This document shows, in pieces, positions 1 through 6,773 of a stretch of 13,407 bases of DNA. The notes under the pieces were generated by a model. It did not search any database, had not been told where the DNA came from, and saw nothing but the letters and a program-made list of their open reading frames with translations. Source of the stretch: an uncultured Mycoplasmatota bacterium (GTDB lineage: Bacteria > Bacillota_I > Bacilli_A > RF39 > UBA660); assembly GCA_900552975.1 (NCBI GenBank), contig UWSL01000032.1:1-13407 (forward strand), in the 5' to 3' direction. The position numbers and the translations under genes were made by a program. Positions within the stretch are counted from its first letter, which is position 1. Each line of letters begins with the position of its first letter.

Positions 1-521
1 CGACCCCTTTATATAATGATATTTATGTTGGAGATGATTTACCTAATTATAAAAATCTTTTTGAAAATAGTGTGTCTTATCTAACAATTTTTAAGGGAAA
101 GTTATATGTTGGAAGTTTTTCTTTATTAGGTGAAGGAATGGTTAAAGAATACCAAATAGATAAAGCTAACTTAACATTAATTAGAGAATTTAGTGTACCA
201 ACTAAAGTTCAAGGTTTATCTTTTTATAGTAAGAATGATAATGATTATATATTGTTTAGTCGTTCTTATTCGAATGTTCCATCTTTAATTCAAATTTTTA
301 AGTATGACGAAAGTATTAGTGATTACTTTAATAATAATGACTATGTTTATTATGTGGCACCAGCCATGTTAGAACAAATCACTTTAAGTGAAGATAATTT
401 ATATGCAATTTATGAATCTGCAGCTGACTTATATAGAAAGAAAAACAAGATAATTCATGATGAAGTTTGTGTGTCTGATTGTGAAAAGGTAATTAATTCA
501 CTTTCTTTTAATAATTTATAA
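1..521 (+). CDS. beta-propeller-like protein, C-terminal fragment (5' end outside window)
   Basis: The reading frame is open from the first bases (codons in phase with position 3), so the gene starts upstream and the GTG at 72 is not its start; about 172 residues are visible. Short alternating strands with recurring phrases such as KGKLYVGSF, VQGLSFY and LIQIFKYDE look like blades of a beta-propeller. The run VQG...SRSY...S...IFKYDES, followed by MLEQI...LYAIYESAADLY, resembles propeller-type secreted proteins in which the last blade reads 'E-x-I...lY-x-x-ESaa-x-Y'; I recall this pattern but could not search it. A Cys pair (VCVSDC) lies near the C-terminus. Localisation cannot be judged because the N-terminus is missing. 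The function is unknown. The gene ends in TAA directly before a shared terminator and converges on rbfA. Confidence 0.6.
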   Translation, partial: TPLYNDIYVGDDLPNYKNLFENSVSYLTIFKGKLYVGSFSLLGEGMVKEYQIDKANLTLIREFSVPTKVQGLSFYSKNDNDYILFSRSYSNVPSLIQIFKYDESISDYFNNNDYVYYVAPAMLEQITLSEDNLYAIYESAADLYRKKNKIIHDEVCVSDCEKVINSLSFNNL

Positions 522-524
522 ATC

Positions 525-560
525 AAAAAAAATATAGCTTAAATAAAGCTATATTTTTTA
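525..560. terminator. bidirectional intrinsic terminator between propeller gene and rbfA
   Basis: A 14 bp perfect stem pairs 527-540 with 546-559 around a 5-base loop (541-545). A T-run ends the right arm, and the left arm begins with an A-run that becomes a U-run on the minus strand, so the hairpin can stop transcription from both sides. The rbfA stop codon (558-560) lies at the edge of the stem. Confidence 0.88.
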
Positions 561-911
561 TTTTTTTTCATTATTGTGAATATCTGATATGATTTTTTCT
601 ATATTATTACCATATGCTACAGAGTTATCAAAATGAAAGACAATTTTTGGGGTATGTCTTATTTCAATACGATTAGCTATTTTAGTACGTAGATAACCAG
701 CTGTATCATCATTTAATTCACGTTCTAATTTTTTTGTATCATCAATGTTAGGTGAAGTAAAATAAACTTTGGCATAACCTAAATCATTAGTAACTTCAAC
801 TCCGGTTATTGTAATAGCATTTAATAAAGAATCATGGGCTTCATTAGCGCAAATATCACTTAATTCGCGATTTATTTCAGAAGCAATTCTTTTTAACTTG
901 ATTTGGTTCAT
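558..911 (-). CDS. rbfA: 30S ribosome-binding factor RbfA
   Basis: RbfA is a small single-KH-fold protein that binds the 30S subunit during late maturation of the 16S rRNA 5' region and is important at low temperature. The 117 aa product has the family length. It starts MNQIKLKRIASEINRELSDI, the usual helical N-terminus, and carries the typical C-terminal signature RHTPKIVFHFDNS (about residues 85-97), followed by YGNNIEKII. It is the last gene of the rimP operon: its ATG overlaps the infB TGA in an ATGA junction, which suggests translational coupling. A ribosome binding site (AGAGG) sits about 7 bases upstream, inside the end of infB. A terminator follows at once, so truB and ribF, which often come next in Bacilli, are not part of this operon. 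Confidence 0.96.
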   Translation of the reverse strand: MNQIKLKRIASEINRELSDICANEAHDSLLNAITITGVEVTNDLGYAKVYFTSPNIDDTKKLERELNDDTAGYLRTKIANRIEIRHTPKIVFHFDNSVAYGNNIEKIISDIHNNEKK

Positions 912-3019
912 CTTTTAACCTCTACTTCTTCGTAAACTTCAACGATATCGCCTACTTTAATATCCGTATAATTTTCAAGAGTTAAACCACATTCAAAGCC
1001 TTTTTTAACTTCTTTTACTTGATCTTTTTCTCTTTGTAGTGAAGAAATTTTTGTATCAGCAATGACAATTCCGTCACGAACTAAGCGAGCTTTGGCATTA
1101 TTTTTGACGATACCATCAACAACGTATGAACCAGCAATAGTCCCTACTTTAGAGAATTTGAATAATTTACGAACTTCAATTGTTCCAAGTACTTTTTCTT
1201 CGAAGACTGGTTCAAGCATACCTTTCATAGCAGCTTCCATATCTTCAACTAATTTATAAATAATTGTGTATAATCTTATATCTATACCATATTCTTTAGC
1301 TATTTCTTTTGTCGTATTAGAAGGACGAACACAGAAGCCTAAAATAATGGCATTTGAGGCATTAGCTAAGACAACATCACTTTCAGTTATAGTTCCAATT
1401 CCACTACGAATAACTTTTACTTTTACGCCTTCAACATCAATTTTTTCTAGAGCATTTTTTACTGCTTCTTCCGAACCACGGACATCTGTTTTTAAAACAA
1501 CATTTATTTCTTTGATACCAGCGTCAATTGAAGCAAATAAGTTATCTAAAGATAATACCTGTTTTTGTAATTTAGTATCTCGTGCTTGAACAGAACGTTT
1601 TTCAGCAACTGATTTGGCAGTACTTTCACTTTCGAAAGCCATAAATTTATCACCAGCTGAAGGATTATCAGAAAGACCAGTTATTTCAACAGGCGTTGAA
1701 GGACCAGCTTCAACAATAGATTGTCCTTGATCATTTTTCATAGTTCTAACTTTACCATAAGTTGTTCCAACAACAATTGGATCACCTATTCTTAAAGTAC
1801 CGTTCTGAATTAATAAGGATGCAACTCCACCAATATTTTTATCCATTTTAGATTCAATAACAGTTCCTAGAGCGTAACGTGATGGGTTGGCTTTTAATTC
1901 TTGCATTTCGGCAGTTGCTAAAATTGTATCTAGCAGCAAATCAATACCTTCACCACTTTTCGCTGAAATATCAACAAATGGAATATTTCCACCCCATTCT
2001 TCTGGAGTTATGCTGTGTTCAGCCATTTCAGTTCTAATTCGTTCAGGACGAGCATCAGGTTTATCAATTTTATTGACAGCAACAATTATCGGAACATTAG
2101 CTGCTTTAGCGTGATCGATTGCTTCTTCGGTTTGAGGCATAACACCATCATCTGCAGCGACAATAATAATAACGATATCAGTGATACTTGCACCTCTAGC
2201 TCGCATTTCGGTAAAAGCAGCGTGGCCTGGAGTATCAATGAAAGTAATTTTTTGACCTTTTTGTTCAACTTGATAAGCACCAATTGCTTGTGTTATCCCA
2301 CCATATTCACTATCAACAATAGCGCTTTTACGAATTGTATCAAGTAAAGTTGTTTTACCATGATCAACATGGCCCATAATCGTAACAACTGGTGGACGAC
2401 TTACTAAGTCTTCTTCACGATCGTTTGCTTCATATTCTTCAAAATTAGAAATATCTTGGGTTTCTTCTTTCTTTAATGTTTTCTTGTATTCAGAAGCTAA
2501 AACACTGGCAGTTTCAAAATCAATAACTGATGGTAAGCTTAGCATTGCTCCCAATTCCATTAATTTCATAACTAATTCAGTTCCATTAACATTTAATTCA
2601 TCAGCTAATTGTTGAACTGACATACCTTCTTTATAAATAACAATATCATCTTGTTGATTTGTCATTAATTTTTCTTTATGTTTATACATGGCTTTTCTTT
2701 TAGACATATATTCATCTTTAGAATTTTGAATTTGACTTTTTTTCTTTAATTTTTGTTTTTTGTTAGTTGTTTTAAAGTTTTTATCTAAATTATTAGATTC
2801 AACTAAATCTTCTACAACTTCATCAATAGCATCAAGTTCATCTAAAGTTGTATCTGTATCTGTGCTAATTAAGTTAATAGTGTTATCAAGAATAATTATA
2901 TCATCCTCTGATAATTCATCAGTTCCACTTTTAACATTAATACCTAATTCATTACATTTTTTTAAAATTTCAGCTACTGAACTATTGGTATCATTAGCAT
3001 AATCTTTTACACTCATCAT
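908..3019 (-). CDS. infB: translation initiation factor IF-2
   Basis: IF-2 is the GTPase that brings initiator fMet-tRNA to the 30S subunit and promotes subunit joining. The 703 aa product is close to the Bacillus length. Two IF2_N modules are visible (about residues 1-50 and 130-180), separated by a Lys-rich charged linker. The G domain follows: G1 GHVDHGKT (216-223), the GGITQAIGAY switch (240-249), G3 DTPGH (262-266), G4 NKID (316-319) and G5 SAKSGEG (352-358). Domain II, the linker and the C-terminal tRNA-binding domain complete it. The gene starts with two consecutive ATGs (3019 and 3016); the AGGTGG at 3026-3031 is 6 bases from the first and 9 from the second, so either can serve. It ends in TGA, which overlaps rbfA. 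Only 23 bases separate it from rnpM, so no ylxQ gene lies between. Confidence 0.98.
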   Translation of the reverse strand: MMSVKDYANDTNSSVAEILKKCNELGINVKSGTDELSEDDIIILDNTINLISTDTDTTLDELDAIDEVVEDLVESNNLDKNFKTTNKKQKLKKKSQIQNSKDEYMSKRKAMYKHKEKLMTNQQDDIVIYKEGMSVQQLADELNVNGTELVMKLMELGAMLSLPSVIDFETASVLASEYKKTLKKEETQDISNFEEYEANDREEDLVSRPPVVTIMGHVDHGKTTLLDTIRKSAIVDSEYGGITQAIGAYQVEQKGQKITFIDTPGHAAFTEMRARGASITDIVIIIVAADDGVMPQTEEAIDHAKAANVPIIVAVNKIDKPDARPERIRTEMAEHSITPEEWGGNIPFVDISAKSGEGIDLLLDTILATAEMQELKANPSRYALGTVIESKMDKNIGGVASLLIQNGTLRIGDPIVVGTTYGKVRTMKNDQGQSIVEAGPSTPVEITGLSDNPSAGDKFMAFESESTAKSVAEKRSVQARDTKLQKQVLSLDNLFASIDAGIKEINVVLKTDVRGSEEAVKNALEKIDVEGVKVKVIRSGIGTITESDVVLANASNAIILGFCVRPSNTTKEIAKEYGIDIRLYTIIYKLVEDMEAAMKGMLEPVFEEKVLGTIEVRKLFKFSKVGTIAGSYVVDGIVKNNAKARLVRDGIVIADTKISSLQREKDQVKEVKKGFECGLTLENYTDIKVGDIVEVYEEVEVKR

Positions 3020-3042
3020 ATAAATCCACCTACTCTTTCTTT

Positions 3043-3297
3043 TTATTTTACAATTTCAATTAATTGATCATAAATTGTATCTGGAATGTTTATTTCTAAA
3101 ATACGATCTAATATTTTAGTTTGTTGAGCTTTTTTGATGACCTCAAGATCTTTTTTTAAATAAGCTCCCCTTCCATTGGCTTTACCTGTTAAATCAACTA
3201 TTACTTCTCCATCTTTATTTCTAACTACACGAAGTAAATCTTTTTTTAAGGTTTTCTCCTTTGTGACAACACAGGTTCTTTCAGGCATTTTTTTCAT
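3043..3297 (-). CDS. rnpM: YlxR/RnpM family RNA-binding protein (DUF448)
   Basis: This is the small basic protein encoded between nusA and infB in most Bacillota. In Bacillus subtilis the YlxR protein has been described as a modulator of RNase P (RnpM). The 84 aa product has the family hallmarks: a PERTC motif at residues 5-9 and GRGAYL at 42-47, in a lysine- and arginine-rich chain with no membrane segment. The start at 3297 is preceded by AGGGGG (3305-3310) at a 7-base spacing; the alternative Met at residue 4 would also keep the PERTC motif but is spaced worse. It is the third gene of the rimP operon, 15 bases after nusA. The usual second Cys of the 'RTCvxC' pattern is a Thr here, so metal binding is unlikely. 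Confidence 0.95.
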   Translation of the reverse strand: MKKMPERTCVVTKEKTLKKDLLRVVRNKDGEVIVDLTGKANGRGAYLKKDLEVIKKAQQTKILDRILEINIPDTIYDQLIEIVK

Positions 3298-3312
3298 TTA
3301 AAAGCCCCCTTT

Positions 3313-4464
3313 TTAGTTGTTTCCTTCAGCATTAACTTGATTTAAAGTTTTAACTTCAATTTTATATTTAGTTAATTTAGAAGCTAATTTAATATTAATT
3401 CCTTTTTTACCAATAGCAAGTGATAAATTATCATCATCGACAATTGCTAAGGCTTCTTTTTTCATTGGATCAAGGATATTAACAATAGCATTTTTAGCTG
3501 GACTTAAAGCATTTTTGATGTACTCAGCAGCATCATCGCTATAAAGAATTAGGTCAACTTTTTCACCATTTAATTCTCTTAAAATAGAACCAATACGTGA
3601 ACCTTTTTCGCCAATACATGAACCAATAGCGTCTATTTTTGGATCAGTTGATTCAATAGCAACTTTACTTCTTATACCAGCTTCACGAGCAACAGCATGT
3701 AAAACTAATGTTCCATCAGCTAATTCAGGAATTTCTGATTCAAATAATCTTTTTACAAAACCATAATGTTTTCTTGATAAAAGAATTAATGGCCCTTTAG
3801 TATTAGCTTCAACTTTAGTTACATAAACACGAATGCTAGAGCCCATTTTTAATGTTTCTCCCGGAATAATTTCTGATTTAGGCAGAATTCCTCTTGTACG
3901 ACCAAGTTCAACATAATAGTTACGAGCGTCTTCCATTGCTAAACTTCCTACTAACATTTCATCTTGTTTATCAGCAAATTCATCTATAATAGCATTTTTT
4001 TCTGCCTCTCTAATTTTTTGTGTTAAAACTTGTTTAGCTGTACCGGCAGCCACACGACCAAAGTCTTTTGGAGTTACTTCTTTTTCAATAGTTTCGCCAA
4101 CTTCAATATCTGGAACTATTTCGCGAGCATCTTCTAAAAGTATTTGTGCATCAAGATTAATTGCTGGTGGTACATCTACTTCGTTACCTTCTTCATCAAT
4201 TGTTACATCTCCTTCGTCAATTTCATCAACAACTACATAATATGATATAACTTTTATCTCGCCTGTTTCTCTATTAATATTAATCTTAACATTTGTTTTA
4301 GAATCAAAGTTTTTCTTATAAGCTGTGGCTAAAGCTTGTTCCATTCCTTCAAAAACGATATCTTTGCTAATTCCTTTTTCCTTTGATATAAAATCAACTG
4401 CTTTAATAAATTCTTGAGGGTCCATATGACCTGTTTCTTCTACTGTTTGTTTTCTTCTTGGCAT
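3313..4464 (-). CDS. nusA: transcription termination/antitermination factor NusA
   Basis: NusA binds RNA polymerase and nascent RNA and controls pausing, intrinsic termination and antitermination. The 383 aa product matches the Gram-positive form (NTD-S1-KH1-KH2) and lacks the acidic repeats of the proteobacterial protein. Visible landmarks are the N-terminal polymerase-binding domain (about 14-130), the conserved DFGRVAAGTAKQVL segment (134-147), the S1 domain (about 150-235) and LSRKH (229-233). The KH1 loop is IGEKG (284-288) and the KH2 loop is IGKKG (351-355). The N-terminus has a 13-residue extension before MDPQEF; the chosen ATG at 4464 is supported by AAGGAG about 9 bases upstream, inside the 3' end of rimP. 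Only one base separates it from rimP. It may repress its own operon through the leader hairpin at 4758-4780. Confidence 0.98.
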   Translation of the reverse strand: MPRRKQTVEETGHMDPQEFIKAVDFISKEKGISKDIVFEGMEQALATAYKKNFDSKTNVKININRETGEIKVISYYVVVDEIDEGDVTIDEEGNEVDVPPAINLDAQILLEDAREIVPDIEVGETIEKEVTPKDFGRVAAGTAKQVLTQKIREAEKNAIIDEFADKQDEMLVGSLAMEDARNYYVELGRTRGILPKSEIIPGETLKMGSSIRVYVTKVEANTKGPLILLSRKHYGFVKRLFESEIPELADGTLVLHAVAREAGIRSKVAIESTDPKIDAIGSCIGEKGSRIGSILRELNGEKVDLILYSDDAAEYIKNALSPAKNAIVNILDPMKKEALAIVDDDNLSLAIGKKGINIKLASKLTKYKIEVKTLNQVNAEGNN

Positions 4465-4465
4465 C

Positions 4466-4723
4466 TTACATATCTCCTTTTTCTTTACTAGTAATGTCTA
4501 AAATATAAGAATCATCAATCAAGTCAAGCTCATCAATTATAGGATTAATAACATTGGTAGCTTCGACGATAGTGTCTAAATCAAGACCATTAGCGTTATC
4601 TAATTCAATTCTTAAAAAATTATAATTACCTTCTTCTTCATAAGTAACTGATTCTACACTAATATTCATATCTTGCATAGGCTTTAAAATTGCTTGTCTA
4701 ATTCTTTCTAAAATTATGTTCAT
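4466..4723 (-). CDS. rimP: short ribosome maturation factor RimP, N-terminal domain only
   Basis: RimP helps assemble the 30S subunit before S12 joins. The family is normally about 150 aa: an N-terminal alpha/beta domain and a C-terminal SH3-like domain joined at the motif 'YxLEVSSPGxxRPL'. This product has 85 aa. It shows the N-terminal features (FLRIELDNANGLDLD at 36-50, VINPIIDELD at 58-67) and then stops just where the junction motif should be, with SYILDITSKEKGDM in place of it. The nusA start follows one base later, so no frameshifted remnant of the second domain is left. The assignment rests on this N-terminal match and on the first position in the nusA operon. The ATG at 4723 has an AGAGGTGAG site just upstream. 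It is either a naturally shortened RimP or a divergent one-domain relative. Confidence 0.82.
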   Translation of the reverse strand: MNIILERIRQAILKPMQDMNISVESVTYEEEGNYNFLRIELDNANGLDLDTIVEATNVINPIIDELDLIDDSYILDITSKEKGDM

Positions 4724-4747
4724 GACTCACCTCTCATCACATATAAA

Positions 4748-4780
4748 CTAATAATAAAAGTGGGATCTTCGAGCCCACTT
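4748..4780 (-). terminator. leader hairpin of rimP-nusA operon, probable attenuator
   Basis: Read on the minus strand, a 7 bp GC-containing stem (AAGTGGG, 4780-4774, with CCCACTT, 4764-4758) closes a 9-base loop. An interrupted U-rich tract (TTTTATTATT) follows. The hairpin lies between the promoter at 4795-4823 and the rimP start at 4723. On the plus strand no T-run follows, so it faces the rimP operon only. A weak U-tract in the leader of the operon that encodes NusA fits the NusA-dependent attenuation described for the homologous Bacillus subtilis operon. The attenuation role is inferred; the hairpin is seen. Confidence 0.7.
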
Positions 4781-4794
4781 AAATCTGTAATTTG

Positions 4795-4823
4795 ATTATA
4801 ACAATAAAATAAAAATTATGCAA
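4795..4823 (-). promoter_or_regulatory. housekeeping promoter of rimP-nusA-rnpM-infB-rbfA operon
   Basis: On the minus strand TTGCAT (4823-4818) is followed after exactly 17 bases by TATAAT (4800-4795). A TG one base before the -10 makes it an extended -10 promoter. The predicted start of transcription is near 4788, giving a leader of about 65 bases that contains the attenuator-like hairpin. Confidence 0.85.
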
Positions 4824-4909
4824 CTTTTTAATTAATAACTTTTTAATTGTTTAATATCATAAAATATAGTATTATTATAATTATGAGTATAGTATAAGGA
4901 TTTGGTATT

Positions 4910-5932
4910 ATGGAACTTAAAAAAAGCAATTTAATTATGATATTGGCTAATTTGATAATCTGTATAAGTTCGATAATAATAGCTAAAAATATTATAAAGC
5001 CATCTTATGCTAATAGCAGTGATGATACAAAATTAGCATTTAACGAGCAAAAATTAGAAAATAAATTTGATGTTAGTGATTTTAGTGGAACAGATATAAA
5101 GAATATTGATATTGTAAATAAAGAGTATATACCAAATCAGTTAACGGTTTTAGATAGTCAATTTAAAATAAATGAAGACACTTTAAATAAGTTTTATCAA
5201 ATAGTTAATAGTTATGGTGCTGGGACTTCTTTTTATATTGTTAGTTTAACAGATGGTATGAGCATAGGATATAATGTTGATAAAGCATTTGAAACAGCTA
5301 GTTCAATCAAGGCACCTTATGCATTATATATTTATAAAGAAATTACTAAAGGAAACATTGATGGAAATAGTAAGATGGCTTATCAATCACAGTATTATAA
5401 TAAAGGAACAGGAATTATAAAAAATAGTGATTTTGGAACCGAATATACAATCAAACAATTAGTTTATTATTCTCTAACAGAATCAGATAATATAGCACAT
5501 CAAATGTTACATAAAAATTTTGGCGTTAAAGGTTATAATGATATGTTAAGTTCTTTAGGATGTAAACAGCTATATTTAACAAGTGGTAATCCTTGGGGAT
5601 TTACTTCTGCTAGAAGTGCAGCATTAGTATGGCAAGATATTTTTAATTTTAGTTTAAATGATGAGACAGGTATTGAATTTTTAAATATTTTAAGTAATGG
5701 TAAATATAATTATTTTAAAGAAGTAATGCCTTCAATACCTAGTGCTAGTAAAACTGGTTTTGCTTCAAAAGATGTTGTAGAAACAGGAATTGTCTTTGAT
5801 AAAACACCTTATATTGGAATTGCTATTGCTAATAAGGGCGGTAATATTGGAGCTTATACGGAAGTTTTAAAATTAGTAAGTGTAATGAATGAAATAATGA
5901 ATGAGTATAACACATATAAAGAAATTGCTTAA
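4910..5932 (+). CDS. secreted or membrane-anchored serine hydrolase, class A beta-lactamase/DD-peptidase fold
   Basis: The 340 aa product begins with KK and a hydrophobic segment (about residues 7-25). This is either a signal peptide, cleaved perhaps after SYA at 32-34, or an anchor, so the catalytic part is outside the membrane. The serine-transpeptidase motifs are all present and in order: SxxK as S131-S-I-K134, SDN at 192-194, and KTG at 281-283. The SxxK-SDN distance matches class A beta-lactamases, but the SDN-KTG distance is about 15 residues shorter, and no ExxLN omega-loop motif is seen where the deacylating Glu should be. A FTSARSAAL segment (231-239) resembles the family's 'TTPxxAA' region. 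It is more likely a cell-wall hydrolase or peptidase than an antibiotic-resistance enzyme. AAGGA lies 9 bases before the ATG. A TATAAT at 4876-4881 may be its -10, but no good -35 goes with it. It diverges from the rimP operon. Confidence 0.85.
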   Translation: MELKKSNLIMILANLIICISSIIIAKNIIKPSYANSSDDTKLAFNEQKLENKFDVSDFSGTDIKNIDIVNKEYIPNQLTVLDSQFKINEDTLNKFYQIVNSYGAGTSFYIVSLTDGMSIGYNVDKAFETASSIKAPYALYIYKEITKGNIDGNSKMAYQSQYYNKGTGIIKNSDFGTEYTIKQLVYYSLTESDNIAHQMLHKNFGVKGYNDMLSSLGCKQLYLTSGNPWGFTSARSAALVWQDIFNFSLNDETGIEFLNILSNGKYNYFKEVMPSIPSASKTGFASKDVVETGIVFDKTPYIGIAIANKGGNIGAYTEVLKLVSVMNEIMNEYNTYKEIA

Positions 5933-5950
5933 TGATAAGCAATTTTTTAT
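5922..5950 (+). terminator. intrinsic terminator after the serine hydrolase gene
   Basis: A 10 bp perfect stem (5922-5931 with 5936-5945) with an ATGA loop is followed by further T residues and a T-rich stretch. The serine hydrolase stop codon (5930-5932) is inside the hairpin, and the stop codon of the convergent gene (5947-5949) lies in its T-run. On the minus strand the following tract is weaker (CTTTATATG), so it may serve that gene only partly. Confidence 0.85.
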
Positions 5951-6465
5951 TTTATAAAACCATTTTGAACTACTTTTACTTCATTAACAACTACAAAAGC
6001 TTTGGGATCGATAGAAAAAAGTAACTTTTTTAAATTAGTTAGGTAACGGCTATTTAAAGTTATAAGTAAAATTGTATTTTGTGTTTCTGTATTAAGAGCA
6101 TTAGTTGTATTAATAATAGAAACTCCATACCCCTCTTCTCTTATTTTGGTAATATTCTTGGGTGTAGCTTTGCTTGTTATTATTTCAGCACTTATTAAGT
6201 AATTGATATAGTTTGTTGATAAATAAGTACCTAAAATAGTTCCAACAGAATATCCACTAGCATATGATATAACAATAAAAAAATTAGTCATTTCAGTATT
6301 TAAAGCTTCTCTAACAACCATAAACCATATTGATATTTCAAAGAAGGCTATAAAACCAGCAGTAAATGTTTTACCTTTTACAGAATAAATGGTTCTAACA
6401 GTTCCTAGAGTCACATCAATGATGCGGGCAAAGAATATTTTAATACATAAAATGACTAAATCCAT
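5947..6465 (-). CDS. UPF0316/DUF2179 family membrane protein
   Basis: The 172 aa product matches the UPF0316 family (Bacillus YebE type). It has three predicted membrane helices (about 3-22, 34-52 and 62-80), and the first carries the family signature RIIDVTLGTVRTI (residues 14-26). The second begins FEISIWFMV. A soluble C-terminal domain of DUF2179 type (about 95-165) follows, with EEGYGVSIINT and a run of basic residues. The length is usual for the family. The biological role is not established; the DUF2179 domain also occurs in YitT-type proteins. Its ribosome binding site (GAGG) lies in the last codons of the zinc-ribbon gene, 4 bases upstream, so the two are co-translated from one mRNA. 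It converges on the serine hydrolase gene. Confidence 0.85.
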   Translation of the reverse strand: MDLVILCIKIFFARIIDVTLGTVRTIYSVKGKTFTAGFIAFFEISIWFMVVREALNTEMTNFFIVISYASGYSVGTILGTYLSTNYINYLISAEIITSKATPKNITKIREEGYGVSIINTTNALNTETQNTILLITLNSRYLTNLKKLLFSIDPKAFVVVNEVKVVQNGFIK

Positions 6466-6469
6466 AAAA

Positions 6470-6727
6470 TCAACCTCGCGATAATGCTACTATAATTAGT
6501 ATAACCACCACGACAATAATTAATACAATCATTTTTCCTAGACGTTCGTCAGGATTATAGGCTTTTTCTTTTTTATAAAGAGCGGTATCTTTATTACGAT
6601 ATTCATTCCAACGAGGATCAAGCATTTCATGCATTTGACGTTGTTGATCCATAGGAATCATTTTACCACAACCTGGGCAAACTCCACCTTTCGTTGGCAA
6701 GGCGGCACCACAATACTTACAATTCAC
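6470..6727 (-). CDS. small tail-anchored zinc-ribbon protein
   Basis: The 85 aa product has an N-terminal zinc ribbon with two CxxC knuckles (C3-x2-C6 and C17-x2-C20). A polar middle region follows with PRWNEYRN, then one hydrophobic helix near the C-terminus (IVLIIVVVVILIIVAL, about 66-81), so the ribbon should face the cytoplasm. The start is GTG at 6727, giving MNCKYCG; a GTG at 6736 is in frame but overlaps the AGGTGA ribosome binding site (6733-6738), which lies 5 bases before the chosen start. It ends in TGA. Zinc-ribbon plus membrane-helix proteins of this kind are common in Bacillota, but no function can be assigned. It sits between trmL and the UPF0316 gene and is probably co-transcribed with them. 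Confidence 0.8.
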   Translation of the reverse strand: MNCKYCGAALPTKGGVCPGCGKMIPMDQQRQMHEMLDPRWNEYRNKDTALYKKEKAYNPDERLGKMIVLIIVVVVILIIVALSRG

Positions 6728-6744
6728 TATAATCACCTATGCTA

Positions 6745-6773
6745 ATTTTATCATGAATATCTTTTTTTGACTA
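6745..6773 (-). promoter_or_regulatory. possible internal promoter before the zinc-ribbon gene
   Basis: On the minus strand TAGTCA (6773-6768, 4 of 6 matches) is followed after 17 bases by TAAAAT (6750-6745), with a TG one base before the -10. The predicted start, near 6738, leaves only about 11 bases before the GTG start codon, with the ribosome binding site at the very 5' end. This makes the call weak. Confidence 0.3.

Noticed and set aside
72..521. GTG at 72 as the start of the first gene
   Set aside because: The frame is open to the window edge and continues with protein-like sequence; no ribosome binding site precedes 72.
1062..2347. Plus-strand open frames inside infB (1062-1259, 1266-1589, 1887-2114, 2015-2347), and frames at 2086-2283 and 2760-3002
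   Set aside because: All lie within the clearly conserved infB frame, lack ribosome binding sites and have Ser/Thr/Ile/Asn-rich products typical of antisense or shifted reading.
4748..4788. T-box or metabolite riboswitch in the rimP leader
   Set aside because: The leader is only about 65 bases with a single short hairpin; there is no T-box sequence and no room for an aptamer.
4910..5932. Acquired antibiotic-resistance beta-lactamase
   Set aside because: No omega-loop ExxLN motif is seen, base composition matches the neighbours, and no mobile element is nearby.
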